A stretch of 6,225 bases of DNA from JABMRF01 sp964584985 (GTDB lineage: Bacteria > Patescibacteriota > Patescibacteriia > UBA11705 > JABHMO01): the NCBI GenBank assembly GCA_964584985.1, contig CAZPBK010000021.1:1-6225 (forward strand), read 5' to 3'. Position numbers and translations under genes: made by a program. The stretch's first letter is position 1, and each line of letters begins with the position of its first letter. Positions 6,150 to 6,225 of the stretch are shown piece after piece. The notes below the pieces were generated by a model. It had not been told where the DNA came from and made no database searches. It worked only from the letters and a program-made list of their open reading frames with translations.

Positions 6150-6191
6150 AAAAAAGGTTATGGCGTCAGGTCGCATGACCTGACGAACCAT
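6150..6191 (-). terminator. Strong hairpin, probable terminator of the gene entering from the right edge
   Basis: A perfect 9-bp stem, CGTCAGGTC (6164-6172) with GACCTGACG (6177-6185), has a GCAT loop. It can be extended by GGTT/AACC or by ATGG/CCAT with a bulge. On the minus strand a six-T run follows at 6155-6150, directly after AACC. No T-run follows on the plus strand. It lies just after the apparent TAG at 6195-6193. The long perfect stem could also be a copy of a dispersed palindromic repeat. Confidence 0.55.
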
Positions 6192-6192
6192 C

Positions 6193-6225
6193 CTAAATAA
6201 TCTTCTTATTATCATTTAAAACATC
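6193..6225 (-). CDS. Possible last ten codons of a minus-strand gene
   Basis: From the right edge one minus-strand frame reads DVLNDNKKII and stops at TAG (6195-6193); the other two frames carry early stops. The position directly before a terminator hairpin supports a real gene end, but ten codons identify nothing. Confidence 0.35.
   Translation of the reverse strand, partial: DVLNDNKKII

Noticed and set aside
5960..6151. Plus-strand open frame opposite the membrane-protein gene start
   Set aside because: It is antisense to the conserved N-terminus and contains low-complexity Phe/Ile text.
6137..6152. 16-base perfect A/T palindrome TTTATATTAATATAAA
   Set aside because: It is made only of A and T in an AT-rich intergenic region, so chance is a sufficient explanation; no paired partner sites are seen.

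Overview
The window is AT-rich and gene-dense, and it most likely comes from a small-genome bacterium of the Candidate Phyla Radiation (Patescibacteria, Parcubacteria-like). This is an inference. It rests on the two-helix T4SS-pilin-type segment at the left edge (a common CPR secreted-protein architecture), a two-helix membrane protein with a cytoplasmic tail of a kind I associate with CPR genomes, genes without Shine-Dalgarno sequences, and a G34 tRNA-Arg(GCG). All reading frames fit the standard code; one gene ends in TGA.

Layout. Plus strand, 3-2878: a 5'-truncated gene fuses a T4SS-pilin-like membrane segment to a LAS/M15-type peptidoglycan peptidase. A cysteine-rich stretch follows in the +1 frame and looks like the same protein's C-terminus cut off by a frameshift. 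After a 7-nt gap comes radA, complete. Minus strand, 6225-2918 (read right to left): the last codons of an unknown gene and a strong hairpin terminator; a two-helix membrane protein; tRNA-Arg(GCG) with its own terminator; recG, complete; and a small zinc-finger protein whose first metal site resembles half a LIM domain. This last gene has a near-consensus sigma70 promoter, a strong Shine-Dalgarno sequence and a TTG start. radA and the zinc-finger gene converge on a compact region (2877-2946) with one terminator hairpin per direction, one of them lying inside the other gene's coding sequence.

How the genes relate. RadA and RecG are both branch-migration factors for recombination intermediates and stalled forks; here they point at each other across the zinc-finger gene, which has no assigned function. 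The pilin-peptidase protein would act outside the cytoplasmic membrane, probably trimming peptidoglycan at an envelope appendage or secretion machine. There is no stretch above 300 bases without a gene, and I see no mobile element, CRISPR array or phage gene. The most unusual items are the pilin-M15-Cys-rich architecture with its frame break, the LIM-like small protein, the interlocked terminators and the G34 arginine tRNA.
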